Shown: positions 35,219-47,357, counted from the stretch's first letter. The stretch: 64,000 bases of DNA from Excoecaria cochinchinensis (GCA_947683425.1 CANTUQ010000055.1:20950001-21014000); one strand, 5' to 3'. Program-made: numbers and translations. Notes: a model not told the origin generated them from the sequence alone.

Positions 35219-36420
35219 ATGGCCTCTGAAGAAGGGCATCGAGATGGTGAAGCTAAAAGTGCAGGTTCTGTTAGTGTTGGGTGAACTAAGTTGCTACCGC
35301 TTCAAGCTCTCCGCTAGTTGCACCGACTCCTCTACCTCAGCCAGACTTTATTAATTTGATGGTGGACTATATACGGCATCGACTTCAGACACTGCAGGGT
35401 CAGCCACCACAGCCTCAAGCTCTGGGGCAGTGTCCAGCTCCACCGAAAATAAAGTTAGTTTTATAGCAATTAAAAAGACTTGGGATTGAGGATTTTTATG
35501 GCCGTGACCCTTTGACGCCAATCCAGGCTAAGGAGTGGATTTTTAATGTTAAGAGAGCATTTGAAGTCACCTAGAGTCCTCCGAAAGAGTTGTTACTAGG
35601 GATAGTGGCATTATTGCAAGGTCCAGCCTTTTTGTAGTCGGATGAGGTTAGGAAGCATACTCCCACTGACCAGTTGACTTGGGGTTTGTTTTTAGCCCAA
35701 TTCGAAAAGAAATACATTGGGTCTGTATATCGAGCCTCTATGCAAGATGCATTCTGGAGACTCAGGCAGGGTAATAAGATAGTAGCAGAGTATGAGCACG
35801 AGTTTGAGTGCCTGAGTGCTTACTTGGATGAGGGACAGATGATTGAAGAGAGATTATGTCAAAAATTCGAGAAAGGCTTGCACAACAGGATCAGGCAGAT
35901 TGTGGGTGCTCAGAAATATCCAGATATATGTTCTTCAATTGAAGCCACTACAAAGGTGGAATTGGTTCAGGCTAATGAAGTGGAAAGACAGACACGATTT
36001 CAGCAGAAAAGGAGATCGAGTCAGGCCAGTAGTGCTGGGGGACATAGTAAGAATCCAAAAGGAGCCCCTTCATTGCAGAGTCGTGCTATTTCAGCACCAG
36101 ATCGTACCCAGAGGAATCTAGCTGGTACTAATGCTCCTGTTACTTTAGTTGGTAGTGCACCTAGAGATAGGGAGAGAGGAACTGTTCTAGCATGTGTTCA
36201 TTATGGCCGAAATCATCCAGGTCAATGTAGGTATTTGATAGGAGCGTATTTTAAGTGTGGGTCAAGTGAACACCAAGTCAAGGATTGTCCTGAAGCTCAG
36301 GGTTCTACGGTTACATCACAAGCACAAAGACCAGGACTAGCGACTGCTAGAGACAGAGGTAGGGGAGCGGCCCCTAATCCAGTTACATCTAGACCTCCTG
36401 CTCAGTCAATTCAGGGTTAG
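35219..36420 (+). pseudogene. G1 gag
   Basis: A likely start ATG (35219, MASEEGHRDGEAK) is followed by a stop after 21 codons; the gag-domain frame is best kept from 35674 to a TAG at 36418-36420 (248 residues). Upstream, the same frame reads RLGIEDFYGRDPLTPIQAKE with stops between. The domain shows FLAQFEKKYIGSVYRASMQD, EYEHEFECLSAYL and KFEKGLHNRIRQ, the usual chromovirus gag pattern. The zinc knuckle is damaged: it reads YFKCGSSEHQVKDC, with Tyr where the first Cys belongs. Gag would form the particle and bind element RNA. Confidence 0.85.
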
Positions 36421-36655
36421 GGACGAGCTACAAGCCGCACCTATGAAATTAGAGCCAGAGAAGATGAGGATGCACCATATGTGATCGTAGGTAAATTCAT
36501 ATTGTTAACTGCTTCAGTTTATGCACTTAATGATCCGGGCTCTACGCATTCTTATATTAATTCTGATATTGCATATGGAAAAGGGTTGAGAGATTCATGT
36601 TTAGATTAAGATATTTTAGTGAGTAACCCTTTGGGCCATAGTGTTGTAGCAATAT
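36421..36655 (+). pseudogene. G1 protease, first part
   Basis: In frame after the gag TAG comes APYVIVGKFILLTASVYALN and then the aspartic protease motif DPGSTHSYI (from 36532), the form typical of Tekay-type elements. A TAA at 36607-36609 breaks it. The frame reaches VSNPLGHSVVA and is cut by solo LTR H1; the rest of the protease continues from 40008. Confidence 0.8.
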
Positions 36656-37160
36656 TGTGCGATTGTCATGATTGTACTATAGTCGACCTACACTTTTCTC
36701 AAACTGCGTCTAATTTTTTTTCTTTACATTAGCACACAGCTCACTTTTCTATATAATCATTTGTTCACTTAGCCATTTCACTTAATTCTTTGCTTATCAC
36801 TTAGTTGCCGATTCACCTATAATTGTCTAAGGTTACTATTCATTTGGTCAAAATTTCGGCAATATAACGGCTTGTTTTTCTTACTACACAAACCTGCACT
36901 TTTCAAAAACCACAGCCCCGACAAGGGCACAACAATAATAATAATCAAACCAAACCATTTCCAAACTCAAACATACGTCACGGCATACATAATATCCAGA
37001 CAGATAGCTACGTAATACCATTACATAAACCATCCCAAATTTACTTTACATATATACATGCCATACTTATCCAAAATACATACAAAAATAAACTTGTAAT
37101 TTCTTCCTCTCGCTTGCTCTAACGGACTGAGCTATGCTGCTCCAACCTACGGCGTACCTA

Positions 37161-37204
37161 CACGCAGTCAAAACAAACTACGTGCTGAGCATTAAAATGC
37201 CCAG
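37161..37204 (-). promoter_or_regulatory. double hairpin in LTR H1
   Basis: On the minus strand hairpin 1 is CTGGGCAT...ATGCTCAG and hairpin 2 is CACGTAG...CTGCGTG. Each needs one G-U pair, which exists only in the LTR sense RNA; on the other strand these are mismatches. Confidence 0.6.
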
Positions 37205-39304
37205 TGGTGGTTACCAATCCATAAATTTCCACTCCTAAATTAATTATTCAATTAACTATATTAATATATTCTATTTATTATCTTTAACTTAATTACTCAA
37301 TTAACTCATCAATTAATCGCATAATTAAACATTAAAACGTATTACACACTAATTATGGTTTAATTCTTTCATTCTAACTCTTATTTCCTTAATTACATTT
37401 TTACCCTTAATATTTTTTCTTGGTTTTCAATTTTACCCTTATCTTTTTCATTAATTACATCCATGTCCTCACTTTTCACTTAATACCATATATGTCCCCA
37501 CTTTTATATTAATTCCACATATGTCTCTTCTTTTACACTAATTACCCTTGTGCCCTTAATTATCTTCTATTTACAATTTTGACCTCACTTAACCTTATTT
37601 TCCACTTTTACCCCCTTTTAACTTCTTTATTTACCAAAATGCCCTTTTTACCTAAAATTTCCATTTTTAACTTATAATCCCTCAAAGTTGCAATTAGGTC
37701 CCTACTTTATCACTTTTTCACCAAATTATCATTTTAACCTAATATTTTACCCTTACCTTTACACTTTTTACCTAACTTTTACACTTTTTACCAACTTTAT
37801 GTAAAATTACTATTTTACCCCTAAACTTCGTATTTATTCCATTTTAGTATCGTTTTCACTCATTTTTATAATTATTACTATTTTAACCCATTTTATCACA
37901 TATTTACTGTTATGCCCCTAGTATGGGCTCGATAGAAAATCTACTGACCGGATATGCGAGATATGGGGCCCATAGACCCACTATACTATAAAATGATCCC
38001 AATAAGACCATTTGTCATTGTACTGCACTACACTAAGCATTGATATACAATGTACACTGAGATAAGCCGTCATTAGCCTATCTATAGTGAGTCGTCATGA
38101 CTCATACTGCGGTGTTGAATCCCTATGGCTAGCCAATTAAATCCTGGACTAGATTTCACTACCAGACAACTACTAAGGGCAATAAATCATTAAAATTTAC
38201 ATACATTCTACTTTATATCAATGTACATTTTTCGCATACACATCATTCTCACTTATAATTTTATTTACATACTCATTTATCCATATTTAGTCATTTTATG
38301 CCATCATATAAGATAAACCATCAAAATATACACTTGAATCACTATGAACACCATTCGGCCAAGATTTTAAGTTTTCATATCAGGCACTTTAATTTCATTT
38401 AACCACTCAATCATACTCTTTACATATTAAACATACCATAAATGCCATGTACATGCCATAATTCATCATATATCTCATTTAAATCCATAATAAACCATTC
38501 GGCCAAACCATTACAAATTTATTATGTTTTCTTTTAAATATTTTAACCACTCTATCATGCATTACATACGTTAAACACATTATAAACATTATTTATAAGC
38601 CTTAAAACTCATTAAAACATTATATTTCCCTTAGTTTATCTTTCGGCCACTATTAGGATTTTCATGCCAAATTGATTTAATTTAATCTAATAATATTTAT
38701 ATACTATATTAAGTCCATTAATCATGAATATCAAGTTAGATTTAATAAATCACATCATTATCTCATACCTACACTTAAACATAACCTAAAATCCAACATA
38801 AATGAAAGGAAAAAGATGGATTTAGTAATTACAAACCTCAAAATCTTGCTCTAAACTTCTCTAAGCTTGCTTTTTCTTTTCATTTGGCTTGAGAAATCTC
38901 CTCCTCACCTTGATTTCCTACTATGGCTAAATATAAACAAGCTCATATCATGAGAACTAAGCTTCTTTTATATAAAATAACATCATAAATAAATTCTACA
39001 CCCTTGAAAACCCCTATAGGGACCAATAAACCAAATTAAAACCACCTAAATCTCTTACCTCAAATTTAACCCTAAACCTTGCACACAAGAAAAATCCCAC
39101 TTCCAGTGCTCCAAATGAACTCTAATTAATGTCTCTATGTTACAGAGGGGCTGAAGTTTGTTTGGGAGACTAAGATTTGGTGAGAAATTGGAGAAAAAGT
39201 GAAGAAAAAAGGAGGAAAGAGAGAGAAAAGTGGTTCGGCTTTGAAGGAAGAAGAAGAGGACGATTTTGGCTGGATTTCTCTAGAGAAATATGGCCTTTCC
39301 TTCC

Positions 39305-39312
39305 CTTATATA
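39305..39312 (-). promoter_or_regulatory. TATA box of LTR H1
   Basis: TATATAAG on the minus strand, about 700 bp into the LTR, followed by a TC-rich leader; LTRs at 48771 and 57008 have the same layout. Confidence 0.55.
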
Positions 39313-40007
39313 TTCAATAACTAAACCAAATTGGTCCAACTGAACTGGTCCAACCGGTTTGAACAAATATTTTTGTTTTTTTGTTCAATTATACTTTTTC
39401 TAATAATCTCCATGTTTCTCACATTATTTCCACTTTTAACCAATTCAATTATTCTTAAAACATTAAAAATAGTCTCCTTACAAATCTTTAGCTCAATTGG
39501 AGTCCATTTGGGCCCCGGTTCACTTAAATTGGTTCGATTTAACCATTTTCATTTCTATCGTAAAACTCAACTCTAAAGCTGTCAAAAATTACAAAAAAAA
39601 TATTCTAAGCCATTACTCTTCTTACACTACACCCTTTTGAGCAAAATAACCATTTTTAATAGTTCAGTCAAACCTCGATCAAACTCCGGTTCAATTTTAA
39701 CCGAACTAGAGGCTAACTTTAGAATGACTTTTGGAGGCCTATTTGACTTCGTTTTCAGCTCAAATTTTGCCACTAGACTCCTGATAGCCTGCAGATCATT
39801 TTTGCAAAATAATAAATTTTTTGAAAAACAATAGTCGGGTTCGTTGTATAGCTATCCCGCCATCCCGAAATTGCTATACTTCCGACACACGTAATGCTAA
39901 ACTTTAACACTGGAAATATCACTCATTATACTATTCGGCACTGCAATTATCATGAAAACACTGTAATGATGCACTTACACTTCTAGACCGGTATTTGGGC
40001 CGCTATA

Positions 40008-40850
40008 AATAAGGTGTATAGGAATTGCGCCATTAGTGGCTTTCTAGCCAATCTTATTAAACTCCCTTTCTGCGAATTTGATGTCATTCTGGGGATGGAC
40101 TTGTTATCTGCCCATTAAACGACCATTGATTATTAATGGAAAAGAGTAACTCTTAAAGTCTCAGATGATCCGGAGATTTCGATTGTGGGTGAAAGAACCG
40201 ATTTCCTTTCTGATGTTATATTAGTAATGGCTGTAAAAAAGCTTATAAGAAAGGGATGCATTGCCTATTTGTGTTATGCTATGGAGGCTAAAAAGGAGGG
40301 TTCTAGATTGGAGGATATACCTACAGTATATGAATTTTCTGATGTCTTTCCAGAAGAATTGCCAGGTTTACCCTCTAATAGGGAAGTCGAGTTCACCGGT
40401 GATGTGACTCCAGGCACTACACCTATTTCTATTGCTCTGTACCAGATGGCACCCATAGAATTAAAAGAATTGAAGATTCAAATGCAGGAATTGCTTGATA
40501 AGGCTTTTATTCGGATGAGTGTATCACAATGGGGAGCACCTGTTCTGGATGGGTCACTTAGATTGTGCATTAACTATAGGCAATTGAATAAAGTGGTGAT
40601 TAAGAACAAGTACCCACTGCCACGGATCGAAGATTTTTTTGATCAACTTAAAAGAGCCGGTGTCTTTTCAAATATTGATTTGAGGTTGGGTTACCATCAG
40701 TTGAGAGTTAGAGAAGCGGATGTGCCTAAGACTACTTTTTGCACTAGGTATGGCCATTATGAATTTCTGGTCATGCCTTTTGGACTCACTAACGCACTTG
40801 CGGCTTTCATGGACCTAATGAATCGGGTCATCCATCCTTTCTTGGAGTAG
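40008..40850 (+). pseudogene. G1 protease end and reverse transcriptase, first part
   Basis: The frame resumes after H1 with NKVYRNCAISG and FDVILGMDLLSAH (protease C-terminal part), then runs open from 40185. RT blocks visible: VFPEELPGLPSNREVEF, DGSLRLCINYRQLNK, KYPLPRIEDFFDQL, DLRLGYHQLRV and YGHYEFLVMPFGLTNA. Five residues normally found between SQWGAPVL and DGSLRLC are missing, a 15-base in-frame deletion. Two stops lie upstream of 40185 and a TAG at 40848-40850 ends the frame just before the catalytic loop. RT would copy the element RNA to DNA. Confidence 0.9.
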
Positions 40851-41499
40851 TTTGTGGTGGTTTTTATAGATGATATCCTGGTATATTCAAAGACTCCAGA
40901 GGAACATGATAAGCACTTGAGGATTGTTTTGCAGATGTTGAGAGAGAAGCAACTGTATGCCAAATTTAGTAAATGTGACTTTTGGCTGAATAAAGTATCT
41001 TTTCTTGGTCATGTAATATCAGCAGAAGCTATTAAAGTGGACCCTACCAAGATTGAAGGCATTCTACATTGGAGAATGCCCAAGATTATCACAGAAATCA
41101 GAAGTTTTCTGGGTTTGGCAGGATACTATAGGAGATATGTGAAAGGATTCTCCACTATTGCAGCACCATTGACTCGGCTATTGCAGAAACAGGTGAAATT
41201 TGATTGGAATGATAAATGCCAAGAGAGCTTTGAAAGACTGAAGAATATGTTAACAGAAGCACCAGTTCTAACCCAGCCAGAGTCCAGTAAAGATTTTATG
41301 ATCTATAGCGATGCCTCCAAGATCGGTTTGGGTTGTCTATTAATACAAAAATGCAAGGTGATGGCATATGCCTCCCGGAAGCTCAAGATTCATGAGAAGA
41401 ATTACCCCACGCATTATCTTGAGCTTGCAGCCATTGTATTTGCTTTAAAGATCAGGAGATATTACTTATATGGTGAGAGATGCTACATCTAAACATATC
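40851..41499 (+). pseudogene. G1 reverse transcriptase end and RNase H
   Basis: It continues the same frame after the TAG. The catalytic RT loop FIDDILVYS is intact at the start. Connection and RNase H blocks follow: LGHVISAEAIKVDP, GLAGYYRRYVKGFS, DFMIYSDASKIGLGCLL, YASRKLKIHEKNYPTHYLEL. The frame stops at TAA 41490-41492 (Tyr expected) and the RNase H tail is split by solo LTR H2 at 41505; the tail resumes at 43919 with a SLKYLL-type block. Confidence 0.9.
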
Positions 41500-41840
41500 A
41501 TAAATGTGATGCCCCAATACCCCTTGGGAGAATATCGAGGTCGTTATGCACTCACAAATACATTACACATACATACATATCCTATAGTGGAAAGAAAACA
41601 TCACTAAAAACAAACATACTTCTCATATAGAACTTTAAATATTCATGCTACAAAATATCATTATCCAAATTACATGATCATATGCCTCTTACTATCATTT
41701 ACACTTTATATACAAATAGTTCTCTTTATAATACCCTTATACCAAACATTACTAAATTAACTTATACATATAAAAAAAAATCCACTTCTAGCACCTAGTG
41801 GCCAGCAAATGTACACCCTCTTTACAGCTACACTGCAAAC

Positions 41841-41876
41841 CTACACGGGAAACACCGTAGTAAGCGACAACGCTTA
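41841..41876 (-). promoter_or_regulatory. double hairpin in LTR H2
   Basis: Hairpin 1 pairs TAAGCG with CGCTTA (41861-41876). Hairpin 2 pairs ACGG with CCGT (41845-41858). Same order and spacing as in the other LTRs. Confidence 0.55.
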
Positions 41877-42694
41877 GTGGAGTTATATACAAGCAGAAGA
41901 CTTTTAACACAAGTCACAAATATTCACAAGCTATATCATTTATCATGCTATAATAGAATAACATACATAAGCATATAACTCTTCATGTAGATAACTTTAG
42001 CTCTAAAAATTATCATACGCAATACTTGACATATTAATCGTGTTCTCCCAAATAGCCTTATACATGCACTTTTAGCATATAGACATGCCTTTGTCATATA
42101 CATTCACATCCACAAATATATAATCTCTACCTTCGACATTGAGTACATAATGCAACTATAAGTGATAACATATCACTACTTCTATTACACAAACAATACA
42201 GACATACATATCATAGCAACCCTTATTAGTAAAAAACACTCAATATAATAGCCTGAATTTACATCGATAGTGGATATGGGTACTCTAGATACTGACAAAC
42301 AGTATCAAAGATCTTGAGACCTAACTCAAACATTTGAATACCCTAAGGTATCAACATCTGGACTCAAACGGTATCACTCTGGCAGCTGCACTCTAACCCT
42401 GTATAAGTATGCTTATCTATCCACTATTATGAATCCTTCATGCTTATCATATAAACTTTATTCATATAGCATATATTTTGCATTGACTCAAGTGTCTATT
42501 TAGACCATCATACATCAAGCTCAATTCATGTATTAACTAAGCAAACCATGAACATGCATTTACATTAATGACAAGCATATGATTCATACATTCGCTTATA
42601 CTATCACAATATATGTTATTATGCATGGTCATTCATAAACTAATGCAATACTTCACACATAAAAAGACAAATAACTTGCATTCACAACTCTGGA

Positions 42695-42875
42695 TAATGT
42701 CGCGCTCGTGACAGAACTCAAAGTACACTGTTATTGCGCTTGCAAGCAATGTCGCACTCACGATAGAGTGCCAAAAATAGCTTCTGTTGCACTAGCAATA
42801 GAGCTCGGCATGCCAAACTTTGCCCATATACCATTTTTCCATACTCACGACCATTGTCGTGCTCACGGCAGAACC
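42695..42875. other. GC-word cassette of LTR H2
   Basis: Repeated words around GTCGCGCTCGTGACAGA, GTCGCACTCACGATAGAG and GTCGTGCTCACGGCAGA, spaced about 50-80 bp. The same type of word is found in LTR H3 and in the LTR at the right edge of the window. Confidence 0.75.
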
Positions 42876-43414
42876 TCAAACTAGCACTCAAACTCCAATC
42901 TTCACAATTCTCTTGCACAAACTTTCATATAATCACATGTATGACTTCTAGCATTCTACACATACTAAATCCAGCCAAAAGGCCTTCAACAAAACTCTCA
43001 TGCAATAAAACTTTCTCTATATATCTTGTAACTAACATATAATTAACATGAAAATACTCAACTCTGTACAACTTTTAGTTGTTAAAGAAGCACATGCAAC
43101 TCATCACTAATAACCACATGCAATCATAACAACAAAAAGCGCTGTTAAACTAAATAAAAGCTCACTAGCTCCCACCTAATCAAACATGCATCTAATAAAA
43201 AATTCAAGTACATTCTCAACTCAATAAACATGCATCTAACAGGAAATCACACACGATCCCAAACCTCAAAAGCAGCTTGACCACTTCTCTAATCTAGCTC
43301 AAATCTTCTCCTTGCCTTTGTCTTTCCTCTTGTCAATAGCTTCTCGTACAAAACCATCCAAATACATACACTTAATCCAATACTCAAATAAATTTAAATC
43401 AAAAACAGAAATAG

Positions 43415-43453
43415 AGGAAGAAGAAGAAGAAGAAGAAGAAGAAGAAGAAGAAG
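43415..43453. repeat. GAA microsatellite
   Basis: About 13 GAA triplets in the LTR H2 leader; the poly-Glu reading frame over it is not a gene. Confidence 0.9.
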
Positions 43454-43913
43454 GCACTAGAACATCCAACCACAAATACCTTTCTCACTTAACTGTTCAA
43501 ACCAATCCAAACTCAAAGCTTACATCTTTAAATGATCAAACGAAAGAGGTGAAGAAGCAACAAGAAAGTAGATGAATAGGAAAGAAAAACAAAAGAGAGA
43601 AATCAAGGGAAGAAACTCGGCCAACTAACAGGAATTAAGGCCACTAACCTCTATTAACTCTCTATTTAAAGCATGAGGCTGCTGAGGTGGCTTTCTCTCC
43701 TCAAGCGACATGTCTAGCTCTAGTCAAATCCCACTAAAGCATTGGCCAAATACTATTTAATCCCTCTTTCAAAATTCTGTCTTTAATAACTTATATTCTC
43801 TTTTTAATTACATCCCTACAAACTCACAATTTTATACTTGCATATTTACTTTGGTACCCTTTACTATATAATTAACACTACAATTCTTCTAGGGTACAAT
43901 TTGGGTCATTATA

Positions 43914-44528
43914 ATAAAAGTTTGAAGTACTTGCTGACTCAGAAATAGCTTAATTTAAGACAAAGATGCTGGTTGGGACTTATAAAGGATTATGACTGCT
44001 TCATGGACTACCACCCAGTGAAGGCAAATGTAGTGGCTGATGCTCTAAGCAGGAAGTTTATCACAGGTAATCAAATTACCTCAACGATAAAATTCCTTAA
44101 ATGTATAATATGTGTGCAAGTAACTAATGTTATTGTGTACAGCTTTAAGGGCATTGAATGCCAAGTTAAGCATGGCACCTGATGGAGCAATTTTAGTTGA
44201 AATGCAAGTGAAACCTGATTTCCTGCAACAAGTCAAGGGGGCCTAGAAGCTTGATAATAGTTTATCTTCTATAATAAATCGGGTGAAAGATGAGAATGAT
44301 GATGGGTACTCTTTAGGTACAGATGGCAGTCTCTATTTTAAGCAGCAATTGTGTTTCCTGGATCAAGCTGAATTGAAGAAGAATATATTGATGGAAACTC
44401 ACCGTAGTAGTTATGCAATGCATCCAGGCAGTTCCAAGATGTATCAAGATTTTAAGGTTTCTTATTGGTGGCCTGCAATAAAATGTCATGTGTCAGAATT
44501 CATGAGCAAGTGTTTAATCTGCCAATAG
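43914..44528 (+). pseudogene. G1 RNase H end and integrase zinc finger
   Basis: After H2 the sequence reads SLKYLLTQK, then GLIKDYDCFMDYHPVKANVV followed by ADALSRK, the standard end of the RNase H region. A stretch with several stops and a frame change follows (about 44180-44280). The integrase HHCC zinc finger is then clear in the frame 44283-44528: HRSSYAMHPGSSKMY, YWWPAIKCHV and CLICQ. A TAG follows CLICQ, and the next part lies in another frame. Confidence 0.85.
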
Positions 44529-44991
44529 GTGAAAGATGAGCATCAAGTTCCTTCAGCCTATTACTATTCCGAAATGGAAGTGGGATAGGGTGACTATGGA
44601 TTTCGTGATAAGACTTCCACTTACAAGGAGGAAGCATGATTCGATTTGGGTAATCCTTGATAAGCTCACCAAGTCTGCTCACTTATTACCAGTTTGGATG
44701 GATTATCCATTGAGTAGATTGACTGAAATTTATATTGGTGAGCTTGTAAGTTTTCATGGTGTGCCTTCTTTTACTATCTCAAACAGAGGTTCGAGATTCA
44801 CCTCCAAATTTTGGAAGAAGTTACAAGAAGCATTGGGAACAAGACTTAATTTTAGTACAGCTTTTCACCCCCAAACGGATGAACAATCCGAGTGGGTAAT
44901 TAAGATACTTGAGGACATGTTGAGATGCTGCGTCCATGAATTTTAGGGTAACTAGGAAAACTATTTGCCATTGGCAGAATTCACGTACAAC
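44529..44991 (+). pseudogene. G1 integrase core, catalytic Asp lost
   Basis: The frame 44536-44946 gives the core: WDRVTMDFVIRLP (Asp22), LDKLTKSAHLLPV, FHGVPSFTISNRGSRFTSKF and FHPQTDEQSEWVIKILEDM (Glu119). Position 83, 35 residues before that Glu, is Asn where the second catalytic Asp (SDR) belongs, so this integrase would be dead even without its stops. TAG codons follow at 44944-44946 and 44953-44955, and the frame reaches LAEFTYNNS before solo LTR H3 cuts it. Confidence 0.9.
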
Positions 44992-45394
44992 AATAGTGTA
45001 ACACCCCATACCTATACGTAGGGGGAACTCACCTGCATAAGGAGTTAGTGCTCGTATAGATAGAGGTGTCACCAAACAAAGCCAAACATGCATAATAAAA
45101 GCGTGCAAAAAGAACAACTATAAAAGAGAATAATTAAAACTTAATAACTCAAATAATAGGCCAACCGAATTCCTCAAATCTCATTCATAAATAATAAAAT
45201 GTTCATTATAAAAAGGGGGACAATATCATCCTTACATAATTACAAAATCATTTACAAAGCGGATGGTTATACATCTGAGTATCAAAGTACAAAATACGAA
45301 ATACAAAATACAAGGCTACAAAGGTCTCTCTAATGTATTGCCTCTAATGGTTGAGGATCGGACCTCTCAAAAACTCTAACAGGTTCCACACTTA

Positions 45395-45431
45395 CACGGA
45401 TGAAACACCCGTGCTAAGCGATAATGCTTAG
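45395..45431 (-). promoter_or_regulatory. double hairpin in LTR H3
   Basis: Hairpin 1 pairs CTAAGC with GCTTAG (45414-45431); hairpin 2 pairs CACGG with CCGTG (45395-45413). On the LTR strand TTTTCCCAA precedes them and GTAAGT follows. Confidence 0.6.
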
Positions 45432-46007
45432 TTGGGAAAATAAAAGATGAACGACCACTCACAGTGGCCGTCAAAGCAAAAGACATACATATGACACATA
45501 CAACAATATACATATATTCATATCAGAACATGTTACTTATCTCATACATTAAATTCACAAGCGATACCTATATAATAACATTCGTATAACATCACAAGCC
45601 AAAATTCATATTCATTCGATAATTAAGGATATGCCTGCAAACTCAGAGTCACGGATAATGAGTGAACCCATTAGTACCCGTGGGTACGCACAAAAGCAAC
45701 TTCCTTCATTTTCATTCAAAAATATTTTAACATTGGGGATCTTAAACAAGATCCGAACACATTAGGATCGCGAGGACACAAATTGTTACCTGATCAGGGT
45801 TTATAACACAAAGGGCCTGTAGCTAATAAAACTCTATAGACATGCCTATCTATCCACTAACTTGACTCTTACAGGCTAAGCATAAATCGACATACTTAAC
45901 ATATATTGAAGATATTGAACTATATAATAAGTCAGGCATAGGAGCAACTACAATACATGAGTGAATAACCATACAAAATGGCACAAAGTAAATAACATAG
46001 AAGAATA

Positions 46008-46290
46008 AGGGACAATTGCGCTCACGATAGAGGCAAAATTCGCCCACTGTCGCGTTCGCGATAGCTTCCACGCTCGCACGAAGAAGGGCTAACAGGCCTC
46101 TATCACGCTCGTTACCTGGGTCGCGCTCGCAACAGAGGATAAAAGAGATCACTATCGCGCTCGCGTGCATAGACGCACCCACGACAGCCATCAACCCAAC
46201 ATCTGCTTGGCAATCGAGCTCTCTGTTGCGCTCGCAATAAAGATGCTTCAAACTAGGAACTCGGATAACCGGGTTCTATCACATTCGCGA
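46008..46290. other. GC-word cassette of LTR H3
   Basis: About seven variants of TTGCGCTCACGATAGAG / TGTCGCGTTCGCGATAG / GTCGCGCTCGCAACAGAG spaced 30-60 bp in an AT-rich LTR. A long minus-strand frame over this part (45850-46251) matches no family I know and follows the word repeats. Confidence 0.8.
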
Positions 46291-46982
46291 CGATTGTCAT
46301 GCCCATAACAAAATCGATTTTGCAGCTCTTTTAACTGATCTGCAGAAATCTCTCCACACACAAACCAACCCAACTTGCAATAAACTCACAAAACTTCCAT
46401 ACCAACATCATCAGGTATTCAAAACATAATAAACAATATAAAACCCAACTTTATTCTAATCAAAATGAATTAATTCGTCCAATTAAGCAGTTCACCACAA
46501 CAATCCATCAAACCCAGAAAAATGACCAAAAAACCATGCAAAAATCATACCCAACTTCAGTTTTACTACCAAAATTAACAATTCCACATTACTTCATCAT
46601 TATATACTTCAATTAAGCATACATATGCACATTTACCCACTCAATTTCTAGAAATCAAAATAGAAATTGTAGCATAAATATGCAATTCAAATAATTCCCA
46701 AACCTTTTAATACTAAGCTCCACAAGCTCAAAGGGCTTCACTGCCACTAGCTTTTTCCTTCCCTTTAGGTTCTCTTGATGAAATCTCTAGTCAAATAACC
46801 CAAATCATAACAAAACTTAAAACCCAACTCAACCATAACCATGGAAAACAAAGAGGAAAAAGAGAAAAGAGAAAGAAGAAGAATAAGAAAAACACCAACC
46901 TGACTAACCTTTGAATTGCCAAAACTCAACCAAAGATCAATCGAAGGAAAAGCTAGGGAAAGAAGGGAGAAGAAAGCAAAGG

Positions 46983-47027
46983 AGAAGAAGAAGAAGAAGA
47001 AGAAGAAGAAGAAGAAGAAGAAGAAGA
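46983..47027. repeat. GAA microsatellite
   Basis: About 15 GAA triplets in the H3 leader; a plus-strand poly-Arg frame over it is not a gene. Confidence 0.92.
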
Positions 47028-47357
47028 CGGCGTGAGGGAGAGAAAATAGGAGAAAGGGGTAGATTTGCTCTCTCTCTCATTTTATCTCTCCTAACTTATA
47101 TATCCCCCTTTTCTTCTTTTCTCTCTCCTGCCACTTGTCACCATTCCATGGTGGCTTTTGGGCACATCTCACCCCTAGTCCTTCAAGTCTACCCAAGCCC
47201 ATAACAAGCCACACAATTAGGTAAACATCATGCAATTATGCCATTAAACTTAATAATTCATGCAATTAACTCTATAATTAACTAATATAATGGCCTAACA
47301 CGTGTAATAACACACACAAAAGCTCATAACTTCTAGGGTGGTAATCGGGGCATTATA

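Larger units (their letters stand above)
36656..40007 (-). mobile_element. H1: solo chromovirus LTR (family 1) in G1 protease, antisense
   Basis: It splits protease between VSNPLGHSVVA and NKVYRNCAISG. The flanks are AATAT (36651-36655) and AATAA (40008-40012), an imperfect 5-bp duplication. On its own strand it starts TATAGCGGCCCAAATACC and ends ...CAATCGCACA. A TATA box lies at 39305-39312 (minus strand), followed by a polypyrimidine leader, a conserved module (38180-37915) and a double hairpin (37204-37161). With no internal region, PBS or polypurine tract it is a solo LTR of 3352 bp. It belongs to the same family as G1's own LTRs. Confidence 0.88.
41505..43913 (-). mobile_element. H2: solo chromovirus-type LTR in G1 RNase H, antisense, 5-bp target duplication
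   Basis: ATAAA at 41500-41504 and at 43914-43918 flank it exactly; removing it with one ATAAA joins the RNase H frame through the conserved HKSL word. On its own strand it starts TATAATGACCC and ends ...GGGGCATCACA (2409 bp). It holds TC-rich leader sequence with a GAA run, GC-rich words (42695-42870) and the double hairpin (41876-41841). No internal region is present. Confidence 0.93.
44997..47357 (-). mobile_element. H3: solo chromovirus-type LTR (family 2) in G1 integrase, antisense, 5-bp target duplication
   Basis: AATAG at 44992-44996 and at 47358-47362 flank it exactly; removing it restores the YNNSYQSS word of integrase. On its own strand it starts TATAATGCCCCG and ends ATGGGGTGTTACA (2361 bp). 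It has a GAA-rich leader, a GC-word cassette (46008-46290), a GGCATGTCTA block near 45835 and the double hairpin (45431-45395). No internal region is present. Confidence 0.95.

Noticed and set aside
46911..47204. Plus-strand frame with a poly-Arg run
   Set aside because: It is the GAA microsatellite of LTR H3 read in another phase; no conserved motif on either side.
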